From Georgenia sp. M64 (GTDB lineage Bacteria > Actinomycetota > Actinomycetes > Actinomycetales > Actinomycetaceae): DNA of 64,000 nt. Location: contig NZ_CP145809.1 in NCBI RefSeq assembly GCF_038049925.1, positions 3,258,599-3,322,598 on the forward strand, in the 5' to 3' direction. Below the pieces are notes generated by a model. That model was not told where the DNA came from, made no database searches, and worked only from the letters and a program-made list of their open reading frames with translations. Of the stretch, positions 35,141 through 43,424 are shown piece by piece (position 1 is the first letter of the stretch; every line of letters starts with the position of its first letter). The position numbers and the translations under genes were made by a program.

Positions 35141-37051
35141 CTACCCCGCCGCCTCGGCGGCGAGCAGCCACTCCTCCTCGAGGCTCTCGTGCTCGGCCTC
35201 GGCCGCCCGCGTCTCGGCGGAGAGGGTGGTCAGCCCGTCGACGTCGCCCGCGGCCGAGGCGGCGGCGAGCCGGTGGTGCAGGTCGTCGATGCGCGCGGAC
35301 ACCTTCGCGAGCTGGCGCTCGAGCCGTGCCATCTCCTTGCGGGCGGCCCGCTGCTCCGCGGGCGTGAGGCCGCCGGCGCCGGTGTCGCTCCCGGCGGTGC
35401 GGTCCTCGGCGACCGGGGCCGGCGCCGCGGCCGACTGCCGCTCGAGCCGGTGGCGCAGCTGCAGGTACTGGTCGATGCCGCCCGGCAGGTCGCGGACCGA
35501 GCCGTCGCCGAGCAGCGCGACCTGGTGGTCGGTGACCCGCTCGAGGAGGTAGCGGTCGTGGCTGACGACGACGAGGGTCCCCGGCCACCCGTCGAGGAGG
35601 TCCTCGACGGCGGCGAGGGTGTCGGTGTCGAGGTCGTTGGTGGGCTCGTCGAGCAGGAGCACGTTGGGCTCGGCGACGAGCAGCCGGAGCAGCTGCAGGC
35701 GCCGCCGTTCCCCGCCCGAGAGGTCGGCGACGCGCGTCCAGGCGCGTTCACGGGTGAAGCCCAGGCGCTCGACGAGCTGGCCGGCGGTCAGCTCCTTCCC
35801 GCCGACCTCGACCCGGCCGCGGACCTCCTCGACCGCCTCGATGACCCGCAGGTGCGCGACGTCGTCGAGCTCGCGGGTCTCCTGCGACAGCTGGGAGACC
35901 TGCACCGTCTTGCCACGCCGCACCCGGCCCGCCGTGGGGTGCTGGGTCCCGGCGAGCAGGCGCAGCAGCGTGGACTTGCCGGCGCCGTTGACCCCGACGA
36001 CGCCCACCCGCTCCCCCGGCGCGAGGCGCCAGGTGACGTGGTCGAGCACGACGCGCGTGCCGGTGCCGGTGCCGGTGCCGGTGCCGGTGCCGGTGCCGGT
36101 GCCGACATCCTCGCCCGGGCGCAGCGGGTAGGTGACGGTGACGTCCTCGAGGTCGAGGACGTCCTTGCCCAGCCGGGCGGTGGCCAGCCGGGTCAGCTCG
36201 AGGGGGTCGCGCGGGGGCGGCTCGTCGGCGATGAGCGCGGCGGCGGCGTCCAGCCGGAACTTCGGCTTCGAGGTCCGCGCCGGCGCACCGCGGCGCAGCC
36301 AGGCGAGCTCCTTGCGCACGAGGTTGACGCGCTTGTCCTCCATGACGGCGGCGGTGCGGGCCCGTTCGGCGCGCGCGAGCATGTACGCGGCGTACCCGCC
36401 GTCGTAGGTCTCGACCCGGCCGGCGACGGGCGAGCGACCGCCCGCGCCGTCGTGGCCGGGCACGACCTCCCAGACCCGGGTGCAGACGGCGTCGAGGAAC
36501 CACCGGTCGTGGGTGACGACCACGAGGGCACCGGTGCCGCGCGAGTACCGCTCCTGCACGTGCCGGGCGAGCCAGTCCACGCCCTCGACGTCGAGGTGGT
36601 TGGTCGGCTCGTCGAGGATGAGGACCTCGGCCGGGGTGGTCAGGACGCGGGCCAGGGCCACCCGCCGCCGCTGGCCGCCGGAGAGGGTGCCGACGTCGGC
36701 GTCGAGCCCGACGTCGGCGAGGAGGCCCTCGTGGATGTCGCGGACGGACGCCTGGGAGGCCCAGACGTGCTCGTCGACGCCGGGGTGGACGACGTCACGC
36801 ACGCGGGTGCCGGGCGTCAGGTCGTCGGCCTGGACCAGGACGACCACGCGGGTGCCGCCCGCGCGGGTGACCCGGCCGGTGTCCGGGGTCGTCTCCCCTG
36901 CCAGGACGCGCAGCAGGGTGGACTTCCCCGCGCCGTTGCGCCCGAGCACCCCCACGAGCATCCCGTCGTCCAGGCCCAGCGTGATGTCGCCGAGCAGCGG
37001 GCGCGAGCCCACGACGACGCCCACGCCCTCGATCCCGAGCAGGTGCGCCAT
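35141..37051 (-). CDS. ABC-F family ATPase (Uup-like)
   Basis: 636-aa soluble protein with two ATP-binding cassettes and no membrane segments; ABC-F proteins act on the ribosome as translation factors or antibiotic-protection proteins. First cassette: Walker A GRNGAGKST near residue 38, LSGGQRRRVALARVL, LDEPTNHLD. Second: GVNGAGKST, LSGGERRRLQLLRLL, LDEPTNDLD. The linker between them is interrupted by (Gly-Thr)8 from a hexanucleotide repeat. The C-terminal coiled coil (EQRAARKEMARLERQLAKVSARIDDLHHRL) is typical of Uup, which also binds DNA. It is convergent with marR, 28 nt apart, with a short GC hairpin between. Role in resistance cannot be judged from sequence. Confidence 0.92.
   Translation of the reverse strand: MAHLLGIEGVGVVVGSRPLLGDITLGLDDGMLVGVLGRNGAGKSTLLRVLAGETTPDTGRVTRAGGTRVVVLVQADDLTPGTRVRDVVHPGVDEHVWASQASVRDIHEGLLADVGLDADVGTLSGGQRRRVALARVLTTPAEVLILDEPTNHLDVEGVDWLARHVQERYSRGTGALVVVTHDRWFLDAVCTRVWEVVPGHDGAGGRSPVAGRVETYDGGYAAYMLARAERARTAAVMEDKRVNLVRKELAWLRRGAPARTSKPKFRLDAAAALIADEPPPRDPLELTRLATARLGKDVLDLEDVTVTYPLRPGEDVGTGTGTGTGTGTGTGTRVVLDHVTWRLAPGERVGVVGVNGAGKSTLLRLLAGTQHPTAGRVRRGKTVQVSQLSQETRELDDVAHLRVIEAVEEVRGRVEVGGKELTAGQLVERLGFTRERAWTRVADLSGGERRRLQLLRLLVAEPNVLLLDEPTNDLDTDTLAAVEDLLDGWPGTLVVVSHDRYLLERVTDHQVALLGDGSVRDLPGGIDQYLQLRHRLERQSAAAPAPVAEDRTAGSDTGAGGLTPAEQRAARKEMARLERQLAKVSARIDDLHHRLAAASAAGDVDGLTTLSAETRAAEAEHESLEEEWLLAAEAAG
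36057..36104. repeat. Hexanucleotide repeat, eight copies, in ABC-F gene
   Basis: GTGCCG is repeated eight times without error; on the coding (minus) strand it encodes alternating Gly and Thr just before the second ATP-binding cassette. Loss or gain of units keeps the reading frame. Confidence 0.97.
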
Positions 37052-37190
37052 CTAGCGGATCTCCCTCGTCGTCATGGCACCAGTGTCCCAGGGCCGCGCG
37101 GGCGTGGACGACGGGCGGGGCCGGCCCGGCCCGGCGGGCGCCGGGCAGCCGCCCGATCCTCCCCGGACCCGGGCGCAGCCCGGGCCCGGC

Positions 37191-37628
37191 TCAGCGGTGC
37201 CGGAGACGCTCGGTCAGACGTGCCAGGTCCTTGGTCATCGCGCGCCTCATCGCCGTCGCCATGACGGGGGCGGCGACCTTGGCGAAGCCGCTGGGCGCGC
37301 CTCGGTTGCGCAGCCGCATCCGGGTCCCGCCGGGCACCGGTTCCCAGGTGTAGGTGGTCTCCATCGGGAACGGACCGTCGGCGGTGCGCATGACCAGCCG
37401 CCGTCCCGGCTCGAGCGCGACCACCTCGTAGGTGTAGCTCAGCCGGCGTCCCAGGAACGTGGCCACGAAGTCCATCCGCGAGCCCAGCGCCAGCGGCGGC
37501 GGCGTGCGCCGGTCGACGGAGACGATGTTGGCGTACCACGTCGGCGCGTTCCCCGGGTCGCCGGCGTAGGCCGCGACCACCTCGGGCGGGTACGGGATGA
37601 CGGCCTCCACCTCGACGTCGACCTCCAT
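37191..37628 (-). CDS. SRPBCC family protein (polyketide cyclase/START-like)
   Basis: 145-aa single-domain helix-grip protein of the SRPBCC superfamily. The pattern VEAVIPYPPEVVAAYAGDPGNAPTWYANIVSVDRRTP at the N-terminus, central strands and a long C-terminal amphipathic helix (MTKDLARLTERLRHR) match the polyketide cyclase/dehydrase group, which binds hydrophobic ligands; many members have no known activity. The start is the ATG at 37628. CATACT ends 7 nt upstream, suggesting a leaderless mRNA. It is in the same direction as the ABC-F gene but separated by about 140 nt. Confidence 0.85.
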   Translation of the reverse strand: MEVDVEVEAVIPYPPEVVAAYAGDPGNAPTWYANIVSVDRRTPPPLALGSRMDFVATFLGRRLSYTYEVVALEPGRRLVMRTADGPFPMETTYTWEPVPGGTRMRLRNRGAPSGFAKVAAPVMATAMRRAMTKDLARLTERLRHR

Positions 37629-37821
37629 GCCACCGAGTATGCGCCCGAGCCTCGGGGCCGAGCACACCCGGGGCATCCGAGCAGCACCCGCGCCGGGACG
37701 CCTCGCCGCGCCCTGCGGGCCGCACCGAGGCGCCGAAGGTCGCCGGGCCACCGATATGCGCCGGTCCGCCAGTCGCGACGGAGCGAGCTCCGCCCGACGC
37801 CCCGGGCACGCGGACTCGCGG

Positions 37822-37843
37822 TAGGGTGCGGAAAGCGCTCGCC
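37822..37843 (+). promoter_or_regulatory. Candidate promoter and LacI-type operator upstream of arabinofuranosidase gene
   Basis: TAGGGT (37822-37827) is followed at once by GGAAAGCGCTCGCC (37830-37843), whose AGCGCT centre and flanks resemble LacI-family operators of actinobacterial glycoside hydrolase genes. It lies about 100 nt before the arabinofuranosidase start, in the 312-nt gap after the SRPBCC gene; nothing else was recognised in that gap. Confidence 0.4.
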
Positions 37844-37940
37844 AGCCACGGCTTGACCGGACAAACTCGGGCGCGGACCGTTTCATCCTGTGTGGCGGAC
37901 ACCGCCCCCGCCCAGCCCAGCCGCAGACGAAGGAGTCCCC

Positions 37941-39536
37941 TTGGCCAGCTCGACCGCCGCGACCACCGGTACCGCAGACGTTCCCGCCGACGACGCCCCC
38001 GGCGCCGCCGCGGCAGCCGCGGACCGGGCCGCCACCCTCGTCCTCGACCCGGCCTTCAGCGTCGGTCCCGTCCGCCGGCGGACCTTCGGCGCCTTCGTCG
38101 AGCACCTGGGTCGCTGCGTCTACACCGGCATCCACGACCCCGGTCACCCCACCGCCGACGAGGACGGCTTCCGTGGCGACGTCATCGACCTCACGCGCGA
38201 GCTCGGCGTCTCCACGGTGCGCTACCCGGGCGGCAACTTCGTCTCGGGCTACCGGTGGGAGGACGGCATCGGGCCGGTCGACCAGCGCCCGGCCCGGCTC
38301 GACCTCGCCTGGCACTCCACCGAGCCGAACACCGTGGGGGTCGACGAGTTCATGCGCTGGGCCAGGAAGGCCGGCGTCGAGCCCATGATGGCGGTCAACC
38401 TCGGCACGCGCGGCGTCCAGGAGGCCCTGGACCTCCTCGAGTACTGCAACATCGCGTCGGGCACCGCGTGGTCGGACCTGCGCCGGACCAACGGCACCGA
38501 GGAGCCGCACGGCGTGCGGATGTGGTGCCTGGGCAACGAGATGGACGGCCCCTGGCAGATCGGGCACAAGACCGCCGAGGAGTACGGCCGCCTCGCCACC
38601 GAGACGGCCCGAGCGATGCGCATGGTCGACCCGGGCCTCGAGCTCGTCGCGTGCGGCAGCTCCAGCACCTCGATGCCGACGTTCGGCGAGTGGGAGCGCA
38701 TCGTCCTCACGGAGGCGTACGAGGACGTCGACCTCATCTCGGCCCACGCGTACTACTGGGAGGAGGACGGCGACCTCGCCAGCTTCCTCGCCTCGGCGGT
38801 GAACATGGACGGGTTCATCGACGACGTCGTGGCCACCGCCGACGCCGTCCGCGCCGCCCGCAAGCTCACCAAACGGATCCACATCTCCTTCGACGAGTGG
38901 AACGTCTGGTACCTCAACGCGTCCCCGTCCCAGGCACCGAAGGACGACTGGCCGGTCGCCCCGCCCCTGCTCGAGGACCACTACTCGGTGGCCGACGCCG
39001 TCGTCGTGGGCGGTCTGCTCATCTCGTTGCTCCGGCACACCGACCGGGTGCACTCGGCCAGCCTGGCCCAGCTCGTCAACGTCATCGCCCCGATCATGAC
39101 CGAGCCGGGCGGGCGGGTGTGGCGGCAGACGACGTTCCACCCCTTCGCCCTGACGTCGCGGCACGCGGCCGGGGAGGTCCTGCGGGTCAAGCTCGACTCC
39201 CCCACGCACGAGACCGCCAAGTTCGGCGAGACCCCCCTCGTCGACGCCGTCGCCACGCACGACGCCGACTCGGGCGAGGTCGTCGTCTTCGCGGTGAACC
39301 GGCACACCACCGAGCCGGTCACCGTCGAGGTGGACGTGCGAGCCTTCGGCGCCCTCGGCGTGACCGAGGCGCTGACCCTGTCCGCTGACGACCCCTACGC
39401 CCGGGCGAGCGCCGACGACGACACCTCTCTGGCGCCTCGGCCGAACGAGACCGCCACGGCCGAGGGCGGCACCGTCCGCATCGAGCTCCCGCCGGTGTCG
39501 TGGAGCGTGCTGCGACTCGCGCCGGCCGGCGCCTGA
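37941..39536 (+). CDS. abfA: Alpha-N-arabinofuranosidase, glycoside hydrolase family 51
   Basis: 531-aa retaining exo-enzyme that removes alpha-L-arabinofuranosyl groups from arabinan and arabinoxylan oligosaccharides. There is no signal peptide, so it acts inside the cell on imported oligosaccharides. The acid/base residue is Glu200 in WCLGNEMDGPW and the nucleophile Glu319 in ISFDEWNVWY; the (beta/alpha)8 barrel start STVRYPGGNFVSGYRWEDGIGP is intact, and a C-terminal beta domain follows. The start is a TTG at 37941 with AAGGAG at 37930-37935. No sugar transporter or regulator is adjacent: the gene sits alone inside the conserved housekeeping block, probably a lineage-specific insertion. 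Confidence 0.93.
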   Translation: MASSTAATTGTADVPADDAPGAAAAAADRAATLVLDPAFSVGPVRRRTFGAFVEHLGRCVYTGIHDPGHPTADEDGFRGDVIDLTRELGVSTVRYPGGNFVSGYRWEDGIGPVDQRPARLDLAWHSTEPNTVGVDEFMRWARKAGVEPMMAVNLGTRGVQEALDLLEYCNIASGTAWSDLRRTNGTEEPHGVRMWCLGNEMDGPWQIGHKTAEEYGRLATETARAMRMVDPGLELVACGSSSTSMPTFGEWERIVLTEAYEDVDLISAHAYYWEEDGDLASFLASAVNMDGFIDDVVATADAVRAARKLTKRIHISFDEWNVWYLNASPSQAPKDDWPVAPPLLEDHYSVADAVVVGGLLISLLRHTDRVHSASLAQLVNVIAPIMTEPGGRVWRQTTFHPFALTSRHAAGEVLRVKLDSPTHETAKFGETPLVDAVATHDADSGEVVVFAVNRHTTEPVTVEVDVRAFGALGVTEALTLSADDPYARASADDDTSLAPRPNETATAEGGTVRIELPPVSWSVLRLAPAGA

Positions 39537-39539
39537 GCC

Positions 39540-39583
39540 GTCGCCGCGCGCCAGGGCTCCTCCTTGCCCGGGCGCGCGGCGAC
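39540..39583. terminator. Bidirectional hairpin terminator between abfA and ispE
   Basis: A perfect 13-bp inverted repeat (GTCGCCGCGCGCC and its complement; arms 39540-39552 and 39571-39583) lies between the two convergent stop codons and can serve both strands. Confidence 0.75.
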
Positions 39584-39606
39584 CACCACGGCGCGGTCCG
39601 TCCGCC

Positions 39607-40542
39607 CTACGGCCGGCGGCTGTGCACGTGCTCGAGCACCCGCGCACCCGGCACCGGTCCGGTGACGAGGAGGATCTCCCCGGCCACCTCCGCGGCCCGC
39701 ATGACCCCGGCGACGCTGACGGCGTGGGCGTGGTCCAGGGCCAGCGCGGCGACCGTCGGCCCCGACCCGGACACCAGGGCGGCGAGCGCACCCGCGCGGT
39801 CGGCGGCGGCCAGGACGTCGCCGAGCTCGGGCCGCAGCTCCAGCGCCGCCTCCTGCAGGTCGTTGCCCAGCTGGCGGGAGAGCTGGATCGGGTCCCCGGA
39901 GAGGAGCGCGGCGAGGACGGCGTCGTCCAGGCGGGGGGCGGGGCCGTCGTCGAGGTCCAGGGGCTGCAGGCGGTCGTGCTCGCGGAACACCTCGGGAGTC
40001 GAGAGGCCCTCGTCCTGCACCGCGAGGACCCAGTGGTAGGTGCCCCGGCTCATGACCGGGGTGATGAGGTCCCCGCGGCCGGTCCCCATCGCGGACATGC
40101 CGGTCAGGGCGAACGGGACGTCCGCGCCGAGCTCGGACGCCAGCTCGGCGAGCTCGTCACGCGAGAGCCCGGTCCCCCACAGCTGGTCGCAGGCGAGGAG
40201 GGTGGCGGCGGCGTCGGCCGAGCCGCCGGCCATGCCGCCGGCGACCGGGACCTGCTTGGTCAGGCTCAGGTGTGCCCCGGCGCGCGTGCCCGAGGTCTCG
40301 CGCAGGAGGACGGCGGCCCGGACGGCGAGGTTCGTGGCGTCGACCGGCAGGTCCTCCCCGCGGCCGTGGATCTCCAGGCTGATGCCGTCGGCGCGGGTGG
40401 CGACGACGTCCTCGTAGAGGGAGACGGCCTGGAAGACGGTGGCGAGGGGGTGGTAGCCGTCCGGGCGCGGGGCGCCGACGCGCAGGGCGAGGTTGATCTT
40501 GCCCGGCGCGCGGACCTGGACCGCGATGGGGGTGGCCGTCAC
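39607..40542 (-). CDS. ispE: 4-diphosphocytidyl-2-C-methyl-D-erythritol kinase
   Basis: GHMP kinase of the MEP isoprenoid pathway, which phosphorylates CDP-ME at the 2-hydroxyl. The 311-aa protein has [32 protein letters not shown] at the N-terminus, the ATP loop [24 protein letters not shown] and the C-terminal [11 protein letters not shown] motif. The start is a GTG that overlaps the rsmA stop as GTGA, so translation is coupled. rsmA-ispE is the standard actinobacterial pair next to rpfB. Confidence 0.96.
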   Translation of the reverse strand: MTATPIAVQVRAPGKINLALRVGAPRPDGYHPLATVFQAVSLYEDVVATRADGISLEIHGRGEDLPVDATNLAVRAAVLLRETSGTRAGAHLSLTKQVPVAGGMAGGSADAAATLLACDQLWGTGLSRDELAELASELGADVPFALTGMSAMGTGRGDLITPVMSRGTYHWVLAVQDEGLSTPEVFREHDRLQPLDLDDGPAPRLDDAVLAALLSGDPIQLSRQLGNDLQEAALELRPELGDVLAAADRAGALAALVSGSGPTVAALALDHAHAVSVAGVMRAAEVAGEILLVTGPVPGARVLEHVHSRRP

Positions 40543-41447
40543 GTGGCCAGCGTGCCAGAGGGGCCCCCGGGTCCGCGCGGGGAGGGCCGGTGCTCGGCGA
40601 TCCTGGCGAAGTCAGCGATGGCGAGCTTCTCCCCCCGTTCGGACGGCTCGACCCCCGCGGCACGGAGCGCCTCCTCCGCCGCCGCGGGCGACCCGGCCCA
40701 CCCGGCGAGGGCGGCTCGGAGCGTCTTGCGGCGCTGGGCGAAGGCGGCGTCGACGACGGCGAAGACCTCCTCGCGGGTCGCCGTCGTCGACGGTGCCGGA
40801 CGCCGGTGCAGCCGCACGAGGGCGGAGTCGACGTTGGGCACCGGCCAGAAGACCGTCCGGGAGATCGTGCCGGCGCGCTCGGCAGAGGCGTACCAGGCGG
40901 CCTTGGCGGAGGGGACGCCGTAGGTGCGCGAGCCGGGCGGGGCGGCGAGCCGGTCGGCGACCTCGGCCTGGACCATGACCAGGACGTCGGTGACGCTCGG
41001 CAGGTTGCGCAGGAGCGTGAGCAGCACGGGCACGGCGACGTTGTAAGGCAGGTTCGCCACGAGGCGGGTGGGCGCCGCGGGCCCGGGCAGGTCGTCGGGC
41101 CCGGTGATGGTCATGGCGTCCGCGGCGAGGACGTCGAGGCGGTCGGCGGCGTCGGGCAGCCGCGCGGCGACCGTCTCGGCGAGGGCCCGCGCGAGCGGCG
41201 GGTCGATCTCGACGGCGACGACGTGCGCGCCCGTCTCGAGCAGGGCGAGGGTGAGGGAGCCGAGCCCGGGACCGACCTCGAGGACGACGTCGCCGGGGCT
41301 CACCCCGCCGGCCCGCGCGATCCGCCGGACGGTGCCCGCGTCGTGGACGAAGTTCTGCCCGAGCGTCTTGGTGGGCCGGACACCGAGGGCGGCGGAGAGC
41401 CGGCGCACGTCGGCGGGGCCGAGGAGGCCGGAGTCGGAGGCGGGCAC
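40539..41447 (-). CDS. rsmA: 16S rRNA dimethyladenosine transferase RsmA/KsgA
   Basis: 302-aa SAM-dependent enzyme that dimethylates two adjacent adenines in helix 45 of 16S rRNA during small-subunit maturation. Motifs: [17 protein letters not shown], the SAM-binding loop [17 protein letters not shown], the catalytic [12 protein letters not shown] and the C-terminal helical domain ([14 protein letters not shown]). The start is the GTG at 41447. No ribosome-binding site is present, but TAGGCT ends 6 nt upstream, so a leaderless transcript is likely. The stop overlaps ispE. Confidence 0.96.
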   Translation of the reverse strand: MPASDSGLLGPADVRRLSAALGVRPTKTLGQNFVHDAGTVRRIARAGGVSPGDVVLEVGPGLGSLTLALLETGAHVVAVEIDPPLARALAETVAARLPDAADRLDVLAADAMTITGPDDLPGPAAPTRLVANLPYNVAVPVLLTLLRNLPSVTDVLVMVQAEVADRLAAPPGSRTYGVPSAKAAWYASAERAGTISRTVFWPVPNVDSALVRLHRRPAPSTTATREEVFAVVDAAFAQRRKTLRAALAGWAGSPAAAEEALRAAGVEPSERGEKLAIADFARIAEHRPSPRGPGGPSGTLAT

Positions 41448-41453
41448 GCCGCG

Positions 41454-41459
41454 AGCCTA
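41454..41459 (-). promoter_or_regulatory. Leaderless-type -10 box of rsmA
   Basis: TAGGCT on the minus strand, 6 nt before the rsmA GTG. Confidence 0.5.
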
Positions 41460-41486
41460 CTGGGGCCGGGATGGCCGGACGCACGA

Positions 41487-41516
41487 CGGCGGCGCCCCCC
41501 TGTGGGGACGCCGCCG
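41487..41516 (-). terminator. Hairpin terminator after rpfB
   Basis: CGGCGGCG and CGCCGCCG pair around an inner CCCC/GGGG segment, 20 nt after the rpfB stop on the minus strand. It separates rpfB from rsmA, which has its own -10 box. Confidence 0.65.
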
Positions 41517-41535
41517 GTGGTCGTGCGCGAGGTGC

Positions 41536-42765
41536 CTAGAGAAGCCCGAGCGTGGACGCGCAGTGCGGCCACTGGCCCCAGCCGGAACGGGCCTGGAGCG
41601 TCTGGGCGCGCATGGTCTGCTCGGCCGGGGACGCCTGGGAGGGCAGGCCGGAGCCGCCCACGGACGCCCAAGTGCTCAGCGAGAACTGGTACAGGCCGTA
41701 GTACAGGCCGTTCGCGCTCACGGCCGTGGGGTTGCCGCCGGACTCGCACTGGGCGAGCGCGGCCCACACGCCGGACGTCGGCGCGGCCGGGGCCGACGGC
41801 GCGGGGGCCGCTGCGGGCGCAGGCGCCGACGACGTGGCAGGCGCGGGCGCCGGCTCGGGAGCGGGTGCCGGGGCGGGACGCTCCTTGGTGCCCACGGCGA
41901 TGACCTTGTCCACCGGCGCGGTGGTGACCTCGTCGCCGGTCTGGGCGGAGTGCACCTCCTTGCCGTCGACGGTCACGACGGAGAAGGTGAGGGTCCGCAC
42001 GCCGGCCTGGCCCTCCTGGACCACCTTCGTCTGGCCCTCGTACAGCGCGTCGTCCGCGCGCTCGACGGTCGCGAAGTCGACCGGCTGCTCCTCGGTCCGC
42101 TCCCCCCGCACGACGCGGGTGACGACGACCTCGGGGGTGCCGTCCTCGGCGGTGCCGATGACGACGCGGTCGATGCGCGAGACCTCGACCCCGGCGGCCT
42201 CGAGGGCGTCCGCGAGGTAGGCCTCACCCTCGAGGGTGACGCGCTCGGTGGTGCCGTCGGCGACGACGTCGACCTCCCCGTCGATGACGAGCGGGAGGTC
42301 GAGTGCGTCGCGGGCCAGCGAGCGGGACGCCGCGACGGTGACGTCGCGACCCGACTCGAACATGCTCCGGACGAGCTCACCCTGGGTCTGCGCGGTCGTC
42401 CACACGTCCTCGGGCTTGCCGTCGACGTCGACCGTGACCTGCCGGGCCGTGCGGAAGACGATGTCGGCGCCGTCGCGCAGTGCGGTGTCGGCGGCCGGCG
42501 CGAGGAGGTCGTGGCCGCGGACCTCGATGCCCTGCTCGTCGAGCAGGCCCTGGACCGAGCCGGCGAACGTGGTGAGGGTGTGGCTCTGGCCGTTGATCTC
42601 GAGATCGATGCTCTTGTGGGCCTGGGCCGCGACGGCGGAGCCGGCGACGAGGACCGGGACGATGCCCAGCGCCAGCCAGCCGAGGCGGCGCCTGCGGGGG
42701 GCCTCGACGCTCGTGGCGGAGGCGGGGGTGGTGTGCTGCGGGTTCTGGGGGCTCTTGGCGCTCAC
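41536..42765 (-). CDS. rpfB: Resuscitation-promoting factor RpfB
   Basis: 409-aa exported muralytic enzyme that cleaves peptidoglycan and stimulates resuscitation of dormant cells. Order: basic head, one membrane helix (LGWLALGIVPVLVAGSAVAAQA), two or three DUF348 repeats (ALDLPLVIDGEVDVVADGTTERVTLEG and others), a G5 domain (TRVVRGERTEEQPVDFATV to VVTVDGKEV), a Pro/Ala linker, and the C-terminal Rpf domain WAALAQCESGGNPTAVSANGLYYGLYQFSLSTW with catalytic Glu and paired Cys. The start is a GTG at 42765 with GAAGGA upstream. A 19-bp sequence at 42939-42957 recurs before the paralogue at 44573. rpfB followed by rsmA and ispE is the conserved order. Confidence 0.94.
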   Translation of the reverse strand: MSAKSPQNPQHTTPASATSVEAPRRRRLGWLALGIVPVLVAGSAVAAQAHKSIDLEINGQSHTLTTFAGSVQGLLDEQGIEVRGHDLLAPAADTALRDGADIVFRTARQVTVDVDGKPEDVWTTAQTQGELVRSMFESGRDVTVAASRSLARDALDLPLVIDGEVDVVADGTTERVTLEGEAYLADALEAAGVEVSRIDRVVIGTAEDGTPEVVVTRVVRGERTEEQPVDFATVERADDALYEGQTKVVQEGQAGVRTLTFSVVTVDGKEVHSAQTGDEVTTAPVDKVIAVGTKERPAPAPAPEPAPAPATSSAPAPAAAPAPSAPAAPTSGVWAALAQCESGGNPTAVSANGLYYGLYQFSLSTWASVGGSGLPSQASPAEQTMRAQTLQARSGWGQWPHCASTLGLL

Positions 42766-42938
42766 GGGGTTCCTTCGACGCGCTGCCCGGTCACAGAGCG
42801 ACGTCGGTGCTCGGCTCGCACCTCGGCGCGGCCGGCCGACCCCGGGGGCGGGGCGGCACGACGTGTCGGTCTGATCCGGCTGTCGGGCGGGCCGGAGGAG
42901 GCCCACGGTGCGGCCCGAGCTGGCGAGCCGAACGCAAC

Positions 42939-42957
42939 CGTAACCGATTCGTTATCT
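42939..42957 (-). promoter_or_regulatory. 19-bp motif shared with the SLT paralogue (copy 1)
   Basis: CGTAACCGATTCGTTATCT, identical to 44616-44634. It lies about 172 nt before the rpfB start. The minus-strand reading contains TTACGG and ATAACG half-sites, a layout like that of MtrA or similar OmpR-type regulators that control rpf genes in relatives. Confidence 0.55.
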
Positions 42958-43187
42958 TCCGGTCTACGTGCGTTGCGCCACACGAGCGGACGCGCGCTCG
43001 CCTCGTCCGGCGGACGCTCGTCCGTGCACCGGCGTCCAGCGACTGCACGGCCGACGGCGATGCCGCCCAATGCCCCGGACTCCACACCGGCCCGGCGCAC
43101 GCACGCCCGGCGGCGTGCCCGCCCACCGCTGAGCCGCCCAGCGGCAGGACCGCCGGCCCATCGCTCGTTCTCCGGCCGTGGCCTCGC

Positions 43188-43365
43188 GCGCGAGCGATCC
43201 CTCCGTCGCCGAGTGAGAGCGCCGTTGCCGAGCGAGAGTGGTGTGCGGGGATCGCTCGGTCACCGAGGGATCGCTCGCGCGAGCGATCCCTCCGTTGCCG
43301 AGCGAGAGCGCCGTTGCCGAGCGAGAGTGGCGTGCAGGGATCGCTCGGTCACCGAGGGATCGCCC
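43188..43365. repeat. 89-bp tandem duplication of repeat family A
   Basis: Two consecutive 89-bp units (43188-43276 and 43277-43365) differ at only a few positions. Each holds GCGAGCGATCCCT, two GCCGAG(T/C)GAGAG copies, GGGATCGCTCGGTCACC and GAGGGATCGC(T/C)C. 21 bases at 43279-43299 match 30058-30078 exactly in reverse complement. The 659-nt gap between the two muralytic genes holds this element and the 19-bp motif; no gene is seen in the remainder (about 42958-43187). Confidence 0.93.
43265..43292. repeat. Perfect 28-bp palindrome at the unit junction
   Basis: GAGGGATCGCTCGC is directly followed by its exact reverse complement with no spacer. It spans the junction of the two 89-bp units and could extrude as a cruciform or form a very stable RNA hairpin. 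Confidence 0.95.
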
Positions 43366-43424
43366 GGCAGTGATCAGTCAGCGACAGAGACCCATCACCA
43401 GGGCGCTCGGTCGCGCCCCGGCGC

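Noticed and set aside
42766-42936. ydaO-type c-di-AMP riboswitch in the rpfB leader
   Set aside because: Some actinobacterial rpf genes have one, so I looked in the 170-nt leader. I could not find the conserved core of that motif.
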